From: Micractinium sp. NFX-FRZ
Lineage: Eukaryota; Chlorophyta; Trebouxiophyceae; Chlorellales; Chlorellaceae
Assembly: GCA_029339195.1 (NCBI GenBank)
Contig: JAPTJF010000075.1
Location: 2,185 to 66,184, forward strand
Reading direction: 5' to 3'
Length of the DNA stretch: 64,000 bases
Of the stretch, positions 1-9,649 are shown piece after piece. A model generated the notes under the pieces. The model saw only the letters and a list, made by a program, of their open reading frames with translations, did not search any database and was not told where the DNA came from. Position 1 is the stretch's first letter. Each line of letters opens with the position of its first letter. Made by a program: the position numbers and the translations under genes.

Positions 1-222
1 AGGGCAGGGCAGCTGGTGGGGTGTGCATGTGCTGGCAAGGGCAGGGCAGGGCAGCTGGTGGGGTGTGCATGTGCTGGCAAGGGCAGGGCAGGGCAGCTGG
101 TGGGGTGTGCATGTGCTGGCAAGGGCAGGGCAGCTGGTGGGGTGTGCATGTGCTGGCAAGGGCAGGGCAGGGCAGCTGGTGGGGTGTGTATGTGCTGGCA
201 AGGGCAGGGCAGCTGGTGGGGT
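1..222. repeat. GC-rich minisatellite, 37/42-bp units
   Basis: About six head-to-tail units run from the first base of the window. Each unit contains CAGCTGGTGGGGTGTG followed by a CATGTGCTGGCAAGG block. Units are 37 or 42 bp because a GGGCA pentamer is present two or three times. It probably lies in an intron of the kinase gene, since the exon encoding the HRDLKP part of the catalytic loop is not found downstream and must lie left of the window. The remaining bases up to 666 show no convincing exon. The three overlapping reading frames through the repeat give Gly/Ala/Cys-rich nonsense. Confidence 0.9.
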
Positions 223-666
223 GACAGGGCATCCAAGCCGGGTGAGCGTGCTGGCTTGCTTGCTTCCTTCCTGGAATTGTTTCGGCTTGCAGCCTGTGTG
301 GGAAGGCAGCGGAACTGGTGGTGCAGCGCCGGGCTTGTGGTGCAGCACGGGGCGAGCGCGGGGTGTGCGCCCCCCTCCCCGGGTCGTTGTGCACTTGAAG
401 GGTGGGTGTAGTCTAGTCTAGTCGTAACAGCTGTTCACATCCGCAAGAGGTCAACTTCAACAATGGACGTGGTGCCCCGACTCCCACCGCTGCACCTCGG
501 CACGAAGCCGGGGTGGCCGCCTGTGGGCTGCGCCTGCCACCACTGGACCGCTGCAACCCTGCTGGCTGCACGTCCGCTGTGCCTCACATAACCCGCTGCC
601 CCCCCTCCTTCCCCTGCCTCACATAACCCTCTGCCTTTCCCTCCCCTCCTTCCTCTCCCTCCCCAG

Positions 667-3600
667 GCAACTTCATGCTGCTGACAGCGGACGAAGACTC
701 GCCCCTGAAGGCAATCGACTTTGGGCTGGCGGTGTTCTTTGACCCCGAGAAGCTGCCCCGCACGGATCTGGGGTTGGAGGGGACGCCCTGGTGAGCGAAG
801 TCTGTTCTGTGGAGGGGCACCCTGGCAATTACATGACATGTCACAAGGCCAGCCTGTGGGGACGAGCCGACGGGGGGAGAGTGGGGGGCACACCCGGCAG
901 ACAGGCACACCCTGCAGACAGGCTTCTCTCTTCACTCGTTCCCCGGCCGCATGCGGGCCCCTGAAGCCCTCCGAAAAAGCGGAGTGGAGGGCAGGTTACT
1001 GAAGGAAACCAGGCAACACGCTATGGACGGCACCCCGCCAGACAAGCAGTCGTCATGCCAAGGCTCATGCATCTGTCCTGTGTGTTCTTGTACCCCCTGC
1101 CATGGCAGGTTCATGGCCCCGGAGACCCTCTCCTCCAAGACCTACAACGCAGCAGCGTCTTACAAGCAGCCCTCAGCATGCCAAGGCTCCAACATCATGT
1201 CTGTGTTCACTGCCATCCTCTCTGTCGTGGCAGGTTCATGGCCCCAGAGACCCTTTCCTCCGAGACATACCCCGCCTCTGACGTGTGGGCCGCCGGTGTG
1301 ATGGCCTACCAGCTGCTCTCCGGCTACCTCCCCTTTGACGACCCGCGCAACCCCAACGCCCCCGCGCTCTCAAGTGGGTAGTGGGGCGCACGCGCGTGCG
1401 TGTGTGTGTGTGTGTGTGTGTTCTGCTTTGGTGTCGCGGTCACCTTCTCTCTGACAGGTGGCTGTCATTTTGTGTGCGCGCGGATCGCCAAGGGTACTTG
1501 CGTGGCATAGCAGCTGCTGCGCTTGCAGTCCCACGGTGCAGGCATGAGGAAGGGCATCCTCGGTGCAGCCCGCGCTCCCCCACCCACCCACCCCTCGACA
1601 TCTGCACCCCCGTTCTCTCACTGCGCTTGTGCAGCCATTTGGAAGGGCATCCTGACGGAGCAGCCCAGCTTCCGGCGCAGCGCGTGGAAGGAGGTGTCGC
1701 AGGAGGCCAAGGACTTTGTGGCCACACTCCTGGACAAGGTGAGGGTGGTCTGGTTCGTCATTTGCTGATAAAAGGTTTCACTAGACCAAAGCCGGGCACT
1801 AGTGCTGGCAATGCGGTCATTTCGCCGCCAGCACTGCCGCCCCACCCATGTGCCTCGAGTTTGGCAGGCGGCCAAGAACTTGATGCGTCAGACACTGCCG
1901 CACAAAGGTATGGCTTGCCTCCCTTTCAAGGAGAGGTTTTGTGGGGCAGCGGCGCCTGGATCGTGTCCCAAGGAAACAAAGCACTGCCTCCCTTGTTCTG
2001 CCTGCCCCCAGTAGCCCGCGTGCAATGGCTGGAGCGCAACAGACACGCTGCACCACCCCTTGTGCCCCCCCTGCCCTCCCACCCCTACCCCTTTTGAAAA
2101 CACGTCCCCTTGCTTCTCCCCCCCCGCTGCCACCCCCGCCTTCCCCCGCACCACAAGAAGCGGCCCAGCGACAAGGCCATTTACTAACCAGTCCTCCTGC
2201 TCCCCCGCTGCCCCCCCAGGACCACAAGAAGCGGCCCAGCGCCAAGGAAGCGCTGCGCCACCCCTGGCTGTCCCCCGCCTTCCACGAGGCCAAGAAGCGC
2301 CCCATCAGCGCCACGGTGGTGCAGCGCATCCAGGCAAGCAGCGTGTGTGGGATACATCGCATGCCTGTGTGTGCATGTGTGTGTGTGCGCGTGCGTGCAT
2401 GAGTGTGGGAGCCAAGGAGACGCCCCAACAGTGCAACAGTGGTGCAGCGCATCCAGGCAAGCTGTCAAGCTATCCTATGAATGCCATCGCGTGGTTGGTG
2501 CACATTCCTCGGCCCACCAACCGCCTCGCTCGTGCCTTCCCCCTGTGTGTAGCGCTTTGCCCAGACGAACGTGCTGCGGCGCACAATCCTGGAGCTCATC
2601 GCGCAGGCAAGCTGTGTGGTGGGGGGGAGGGTGGTGGGGAGGGTGCTGCCTGCCAAGGGACGCAGCCCCCGGGCTTCCAGAGCAGACCACTTTAGCCTCA
2701 CGTCGTCGTGAGATTGCTGTGTTGTACTTCTGTTGTGCTTCCATTGGTGTTTGTATTCCTGCCGTGCCTCTGTTCTGACAGGCTTCAGATCTTGTGGCGT
2801 GTGCAGGAGCTGCTGAAGATGATGCCAGCCCTATCCCCCACTGTGCATGGCCCCGGGGAGTTTGGCAGGTGAGCGGGCACCCCCAGCGTTGAGTTTTGCA
2901 GAGGTGAGCGGGCACCCGCAGCGTTGAGTTTTGCAGGGGTGAGCGGGCACCGGCAGTGCTGAATTTGGCAGGGGTGAGCGGGCACCCGCAGTGCTGAGTT
3001 TGGCACAGGTGAGCGCGCACCGGCAGTGCTGAGTTTGGCAGCTGAGTGGGCACCTGCAATGTGGAGGGGGCCGTGTGGGCAGAAGTCAATCGGATGTGCG
3101 ACGGCCGAGGAGCGTGCAACCCAGCCTGAGCGTGATCTGCTGGCCAGCAACTGCCGCATGCTCGCCGGCCCTCCCTCCTTGTCCTCCCGCCCTCCCTCCC
3201 AACTTGACTCGCCAGCAGTCTCACCTTCCACCCAACAACTCTCCCCCGCCTGCTCCTCTGCCCGCGCAGCTACCTGGCGCAGCATGGGCAGCAGCAGGGC
3301 GACGGCAGCGACGTCAGCTCGCCGCCAGCGGCAGGTGCCACGGACGGCCCCGCCGACATCTTCCCTATGAGCCCCGAAGGAGGGGAAGGCCTGGGCATGG
3401 CAGGCGACGCCTTGCAGGTGCGGCCTGGTGGGATTTCAAAGGTTTGGGGCGCATAAGGGGGTGACCTGGGGTTGGAGAAATGGTTGCAGGTCGAGGGCAG
3501 AACGGCGGGCGGCCTGGCGGGCGATGGGCACGGAGGCATGTTCCCCGTGAGCATGCAGGGAGGGGAAGCCTGGGCCTGGCGGGGGCAGCCGCGTAGGTGC

Positions 3601-5954
3601 GCCCGCACTTGCTGTTCATCCTCCCTCCCCCCTGCCTGCCTGCCTGCAGCCCCTGCACCTGGGCTCTGCAGCCCTGGGACCCGACATGGCCCGCAGCGCC
3701 TCCATCAAGTGAGCAAGCTTCTGTTCTATTCCTTTTGTTCCCTCCTTGTGCCTGCTTCCTAGGCTGTGATGTAGTCTTGCGCTTTGCAGCCAGCTCAGCG
3801 TGGCATGCGGCGCAGTGCAATCAGCAATGAGAGCTGTGCTGTGCTGTGCTGCGCTATCACGTGCGCTGCAGCGTGGCTGAGCTGGCGTGGCAGCGGGCCA
3901 TGCTGCGCTCACTGCACATGCTGGGCCATGCTGAGCCATGCTGTGCTGTGCTGTGCCGTGCTGGGGCCTCCCTGTGCGCTGCAGTGTGTCTGAGCTGGCG
4001 CGGCAGCGGGCGCGCACAAGCATGGACAGTGCGGGCGGCAGCAGCCACGGCGGGGAGTCGTTCAAATCGGTGAGCACCGGTGCAGGGCATGGGAGTGAGG
4101 GGTATTTCAAGAGTTAAAGTGACGTGTCGGTGCCTGGGATGAACAGAGTGCGGCGGTGGGTCGCCTAGAGCTTGCTCCCGCTGCTGCTTTTGCTCCCCTC
4201 TGCCGGCTGCCGGGCTCACTCCCCCGCTGTCTGCTCCCCCCACGGCAGGGCATGCTCACCCGGCTGGCGTCTCGTGGCCCCGGCGGCAGCGCACACGGCG
4301 GCCGCCTGTTTGTGCGCTCCCCCTCCACGCAGCAGCTGGCCCTACTGGTGAGGGAGCAAGCAGTGCCCGCTCGCCTCCCTTCCTGCCTCTGCTGGCAGCG
4401 GCCCGCTGGTGCTGCATGCCAGCATGCCCCAGTAGCATAGCCTCCCTGCCGCTCCTGCCCAGGGCAAGGGCTGTCGCGTAGCGTATGTGTGTTCGTATGC
4501 GTATCACCCGCTGCACATCCGCCCACCTGCACAGCAGGCACACTGGCAGGCAGGCGCATGTGCCCAGAGCTTCGCCGCCGCCTCACGCCCTCCACCAGCA
4601 CCGTCCTGACACCGCCGCCGCCGCCGTTGCCCTGCTGCAGGCGCGCGGCAGCCAGCGGCAGCGGGGGGCAGCCACTGTGCACGGGCCTGGGGATTACTTC
4701 CGGGTCATGCGGCAAGCCTCTGAGTTGGCAGCCATGGGTGGGTGGGTAGGGGGTGCAGGGTGGGTGCCAGTGGCTGGGTAGGGGGTGCAGGGTGGGTGCC
4801 AGTGGCTGGGTAGGGGGTGCAGGGTGGGTGCCAGTGGCTGGGTAGGGGGTGCAGGGTGGGTGCCAGTGGCTGGATAGAGGGTGGAGGCGCCCACGTACCC
4901 ATGGGTTGGGGGCTTTGGGGGCCACCCCGGGGGCAAGGACGAATGCTGGCAGGCCTCCATCAACTCCATCACCAGACGGCGCCTCCTTCTTTTGATTCGT
5001 GATTTGTAACGACAGGCGACTCCTCTCCACTTCCCTTGCCCCCTTTCTGCAGAGTCTGGGCATGGTCAGGGGGACTACCTGCGCGTGGCCCCCAGGAGCG
5101 AGGAGGAGCGGCTGGCGGCACGCAAGGCGGCCCGCCTCAGCCTCGACACGTCTGGTGAGTGGGGCAGGGGCCCCTGCACGCTAGGCATCCAGTTTGTGCA
5201 TGCACATTGCGCCATGCCTTGCTTGCCTCACTCAGCCTCGGTGCCAGAGACCGCAGCGAGCAGGCAGACGCCACCAGAGGTCGGGCCCGCCAGGCGTTTG
5301 CCCACACAGGCTTTTGTGCTGCCCTCCCTGGTGTGTGCAGCCCACGGGGGGGACGACTTCCAGCAGCTGCTGCGCCAGCTGGAGCACAAGCGCAAGGTGG
5401 GCCTGCCTCCTGCCTTGATTTTAAACCTGTTTTGGTGTGGCTGGATGGCTGGGTTAGGGGGGCAGCTGGAGCCCAAGCGCAAGGTGGGCCTGCCTCCTCT
5501 GTATAAACAACTCAATATGCAACTCTATCTGGCTTGCGCCTGGGCAGAGGGCCACAAACGTTTGCTGGCTGGCTTGCTGGCTGGCTGGCAGGGGGGCGGC
5601 TAGAGCGCGAAGCGGGGTGGGGCTGGCTGGGCGTGGGTCAACCAAGTGGGTTTGGCTGGGGCCACTGCACGTCGGTTGTGGCATGCATCAGGTGGGCGGC
5701 TGGCAGATGGGGGCCTGCAAGGCACCTGGAGCACAGGCATCAAGGGGGTGTGCCGGCCAGAGTGGCGCGTGCTCAGTGTGCCCCTGCTCGCTTCCTGCCT
5801 GCCTGCAACGCCGGTGCTGTGCACGCTCTGCCCTCTTGTCGCTCACATCCTCCGGGCACTTTTGTCGGCTGCAGGTGCCGGCGGTGCGGCAGACCAAGTC
5901 GTTTTGCGGCCTGCCTACCGCGCAGCCTCAGGAGGCAGCAGCGGGGGCGCAGCC

Positions 5955-5985
<31 letters not shown>

Positions 5986-6467
5986 GGTCCTCTGGGCTGG
6001 CCGCAGCTGGCGTCACCGTCGGGAGCGGTCCCTCTGACGCCGGTGGCGGAGCAAGCAGCGGCAGTGGCGGAACCGTCGGATGGAGATGGGGAGCGGGGGC
6101 CGCGGGCGGCGGCGCCGGCGGCAGAGGAGCGAGGGCGGGGGCGGGGGGCTGCCAAGGCACTGTTAGAGCGCTTGTCTGCAGACCCCAGCGACGGCACCGG
6201 CACCGGCAGCAGCGGCCTGCCTCCGCTGCCAGAGGAAGAGTGTGCAAGCAAGCCGCCGCTGCCGCGCGGCCACCCGCCGCCTGGCGGGCCGTTTGCCTCG
6301 TCTGCGCCAGCTGGCAGCGGCGTCGCTGACATGGCGCCACGCATGTCCAAGCGAGTCAGCTTTGCTGGGCTGGAGGCTTTTGGGGAGGCCGGCGGCAGCA
6401 GCGACGCCAGCAGCGGGCAGCAGCAGCAGCAGCCCCCAGGGCCGTCGCCCATGTCTGTTGATCTGCC

Positions 6468-6501
<34 letters not shown>

Positions 6502-9115
6502 CAGCAGGCACAGCAGCCGCCGCCGCAGCAGCAGCAGCAGCAACAGCAGAAGCAGCAGGGCTTGACTCTGGCATCCTTCTCAGCGGCAGCGGTGGCGGCA
6601 GCAGCTGCCGGCAAGGGCGGCGGCAGCAGCAGCGGGGGGCCGGCAGGGGCGGTGACCGACCCGAAAGACTTGGAGCAACTGATGCGGCGCATGCAGTTTA
6701 GAAGTAACAAGGGGCTGGGCCCAGGTGAGGTTTTTGTGAGCAGTTGTGTTGGCAGTTGTTGTTGCGGGCTTCAGTTCCTGCAGCCGGGCAAAGAGCCTTA
6801 ATGCTGGAGCAGACGGTGCGGCACATGCACCTTCCGCAGCAGCCAGGGGCTTCCTGCCCAGGCGAGGAATGGGTTTCCTGTCCTTGCTTGATGTGTGGCG
6901 CTCGCTACTGCTGAGAGCACGCTGCACAGCGCAGCTCAAGTGGCCTGCCTTCACTGGTGTATGGCTGGCTGCTAGTGCCCCTGCCCTCCTCCCCCCACGC
7001 CTTGCCCTGCCACAACTCGAAGTGCCCCCACTAGACGAATTGCTCACCCTTCACCTGTTGTTGTCCTTCCCCCATCCCGCCTGGCCCCTTCCTGCTTTCC
7101 TTCCCCCCCCGCAGGCGAGATGAGCGAGGGCTGCCTTGGCTGTCCCCTCTTCTTGCCCACAACCGAATCGCTCTCCCGCCCCTCCCTGCCCCCCCTGCCT
7201 GCCTCCCCCCCGCAGGCGAGATGAGCGAGGGGCTGCGGCAGCTGGGGTACGACCTGGAGCCATCAGAGGTGGCCATCCTCATGCAGCAGCTGGACCTGAA
7301 CTCAGACGGGCAGGTGGGTGCAGCAGGGTTGAAGCCAGCAGGGGGATGGGAGGTTGGTGCCCTCAGGGGGGACTGCAGAGGTGGCTGTCCTGGCGCAGCA
7401 GCTGGACCTGAACTCAGACGGGCAGGTGGGTGCAGTAACAAGCAGGGGGGTGGGAGGATGGTAGCGTGTTGAGGTGCCAATCCTGACGCGGCAGCTGCCC
7501 CGGGTCTCAGACGGGCAGGCGGGTGCAGCAGGGTGTGAAGAGGCAGGGGGATGTGAGGGTGACAGCTTCATGAAGGCCCTCGAACGGTTGCTACCCTGAG
7601 GGAGTTGCTGGACCTGGAGCCAGACGGGCAGGCGAGCTCGAGCGGCTTGCAGGGGCGGTGGGTGAGACGACAGTGAATGCCACGCCCGTGTGTTGGGGGG
7701 CCCTTGACAGCTTTACAATGACGCAGGCTGGCAGCTGGGGGCACAAGCTGGAGCCATCAGAAGGCTGCGCCCGAGCTCGCGGCCAGCTGGAAGTCCCGGG
7801 GCGCAACCACGCCAACCACACACAGCTGTATACTGTTGGCGCTTCACTTGCAACAAACCCCGCCTGCAGGTGCACGCCCCCGAGTTTGTGGCCAGCCAGA
7901 TGGACTGGGCGGCGCTGCAGGAGAGCAACAGGTGCGTGCTGTGTGTGGGGCGGGGGGAAGGGGCAGCGGGCGGGGCGGGTGTGGCGCCTGCGGCTGGCGC
8001 CCGCCTGCTGCCGTGCTGTCTGCTGTGCTGCCCGCGCCCTCGGTCCCTTCTCCGCCACCCCTTGTGGCTGGAATGTGGCGGCCGTCTTTTCAAGGAGCTC
8101 TCAGTTCGACTTGGACAGCTGCCCGACGTACTAGGTTGCACATATGTGGCAGTGACTGTGTTCATCCTGTCCCCCCTTGCAGGGACTTGTGGCTGGAGTG
8201 CGCCCGGCGTGCCTTTGAGGGCCTGGACTCCGACTCGGATGGGCGGCTGAAGGTGGAGAGCTTGCTGGGCACGCTGCGCGCCAAGCTGCCCGCCGCTGAG
8301 GTGGACTATGCCGTGGAGGATGCCCTGGTGGATGCCGGCTACGCAGGTGTGCCATGTTTGCTCCTTCTTGGTCTCTCTCGAGTCTGCTGCAAGTGAACTG
8401 CGGCATTGGTGCTGTGGGGGATGCCTTGGTCGAAAGCCGGTCATGGCGTTGGTGGGCAGGGCAGCCAGGATCCTGTCAACTGTATGCTGCCTCTGGACCG
8501 ACTCACAACACCCGCATGAACCACCAGCGTGGAGGGGACGAGGGGATGTGGTGTTGGCAAGCAAGGGCTCGCGGTGGAGCGTCTGGTTGGCAAGCAAGGG
8601 CTCGCGGTGGAGCGTCTGGTTGGCACGCTGGGCAACAAGCTCCCCGCCGCTGAGGTGGACTGCGCGGCAGGGGAGGCTGGCTGTGCAGGGCTGCTGTCGG
8701 CAGGGCTGAGCAGCGGTGGCTGGGCAGGCCTGCTGGCTGTTGGCCGGCTCCCTCTGTTCCCCTCTCCCTGTGAAACAGGCGCCGATGACGCAAGCTTTCT
8801 GCATGCACATGCTTTCATTTCCTCCGCGCCTCTTTCTTCCTCTTCTTCTTCTTCACTTCGCTTCTGGCCATGACTGCTCCACTGCCCCCCCGGCCCTCGC
8901 CCCTTGGCGCAGATGCGGACGAGGTCGATTTCGACGGCTTCCTGCGCATGGTGCGGGTGGGCTCTTACGACTCCCTGGACGCCTTGGAGCAGTACGACTC
9001 GCGGTACGGCGGCAGCCAGCACGGCAGGCACAGCGTGGACCTGGAGGGCAGCCAGCACGCGCTGCGCCTGGAAAGCGTGCCTGAGGAGACCCCCAGAAGC
9101 GGCGGCGCGCAGTAG
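667..9115 (+). CDS. CDPK: Calcium-dependent protein kinase, 5'-partial, with very long linker
   Basis: Exons: 667-790, 1234-1373, 1635-1738, 2220-2333, 2553-2606, 2807-2868, 3270-3417, 3650-3708, 3985-4069, 4249-4347, 4641-4737, 5053-5154, 5341-5396, 5875-6724, 7216-7313, 7870-7931, 8183-8346, 8913-9115 (stop TAG). All phases join, giving 872 residues here. The kinase C-lobe is clear: SPLKAIDFGLAVFF (DFG), TPWFMAPETL (APE), DVWAAGVMAYQLLSGYLPF and EALRHPWL. The N-lobe lies upstream of the window. A linker of some 550 residues rich in Gln, Ala, Ser and Pro follows. Then come four EF-hand positions: EF1 degenerate (RSNKGLGPGE), EF2 canonical (DLNSDGQVHAPE), EF3 with Ser instead of Glu at loop position 12 (DSDSDGRLKVES), and EF4 degenerate (DADEVDFDGF). 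The expected role is Ca2+-triggered Ser/Thr phosphorylation. The family is certain; whether calcium still controls it is open. Introns after exons 2220-2333 and 2553-2606 use GC donors (CAG|GCAAGC). Confidence 0.9.
1101..1150 (+). pseudogene. Duplicated acceptor plus start of activation-segment exon
   Basis: A near-copy of the intron end and first 42 bases of the exon at 1234 lies 125 bp upstream (acceptor gcag at 1105-1108, then GTTCATGGCCCCGGAGACC). It encodes FMAPETLSSKTYNA but lacks the following DVW motif and has no in-phase donor giving a full kinase domain. It is probably a decoy or relic exon, though alternative use cannot be excluded. Confidence 0.75.
1391..1421. repeat. GT/GC dinucleotide tract
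   Basis: A short microsatellite, cgcgcgtgcg then (TG)n, begins 17 bases after the donor of the kinase exon 1234-1373 and lies within the intron. A second GTGT-rich tract lies at 2363-2402 in a later intron of the same gene. Confidence 0.85.
2858..3056 (+). repeat. Tandem copies of a kinase exon end with its donor site
   Basis: The exon ends GAGTTTGGCAG followed by donor GTGAGCGGGCACC. This junction recurs about five more times as (G/T)AGTTTTGCAG-x-GTGAGCGGGCACCxGCAG, with a period of roughly 32-36 bp. Most copies keep a plausible GTGAGC donor; the last is decayed to CTGAGTGG. The first copy is taken as the real junction because it keeps phase with the exon at 3270. Confidence 0.85.
4738..4877 (+). 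repeat. 32-bp intronic tandem array after a donor
   Basis: Four to five copies of a 32-bp unit (TGGGTGCCAGTGGCTGGGTA plus GGGGGTGCAGGG) start at the donor of the kinase exon 4641-4737. The array fills roughly half of the intron. Confidence 0.85.
5952..6560 (+). repeat. CAG-rich coding tracts (poly-Gln/poly-Ala) in the kinase linker
   Basis: Within the 850-bp linker exon there are CAG/GCA runs at 5952-5982, 6418-6430, 6472-6500 and 6526-6560, read as poly-Gln or poly-Ala. They are in frame with the kinase. The antisense frames give poly-Cys/poly-Leu and are rejected as genes. Confidence 0.85.
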
Positions 9116-9430
9116 TCTGCCTGCTCTGGCCTCTGTAAACACCCGCGCCCCGGTCCTCGCAGACGACCGGCCGCGTGCTGTGGTGCAGATGAAGGCAGCC
9201 AGCGGAGTCAGCGAGCGGCCACAGCCAGCACGGCAGTAGGTCGACAGCCTCCCAGGCACGGCAGGCACAGCGCAGATCATCGACCCGGAGGCAGGCCAGC
9301 ATGCCATCCGCGTGACTAGGCGGATGGTGTCTCTTTAAGGCACGTGGTGGCAGTGGCGGCGGCGGCGGGCGTCAGGGTGCTGCGGCACACTTTTGTTGCA
9401 CTGTTTGAAATTTAGTCAGTACGCCACAAC

Positions 9431-9435
9431 TGTAA
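9431..9435 (+). terminator. Candidate poly(A) signal (TGTAA) of the CDPK gene
   Basis: TGTAA, the usual chlorophyte poly(A) signal, lies 316 bases after the kinase stop. Bases 9116-9649 otherwise show no coding signal and probably hold the 3' UTR and the promoter of the next gene. A weaker TGTAA at 9134 is close to the stop. Confidence 0.45.
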
Positions 9436-9649
9436 TCCTCATTTTGGCGCTCGGCGTGCCTGTTAGGGCAACAGTGAAGGGAGTGGGGGTCAGAGAGAGG
9501 GTCATGAGACGCCAAGTTAGCTTCTACTGGAATAAGAGGGATGCGTACAAGACCCAGTCACAGGAGAAGCACGCGCACTTCGTTTCGTTTCAGCGTGCCG
9601 GTAGCGTTCAAGTTCCGCCTCAGAACCTCTTCTCCCTCCGCCGTGCGCA

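Noticed and set aside
3846..3993. Plus-strand frames rich in Cys/Leu (TGCTG repeats)
   Set aside because: They are the decayed echo of the kinase exon at 3985 plus a TGCTG repeat, out of frame with the kinase.
5928..6710. Minus-strand 260-codon frame rich in poly-Cys
   Set aside because: Antisense of the CAG-rich kinase linker exon, which is in frame with flanking kinase and EF-hand exons.
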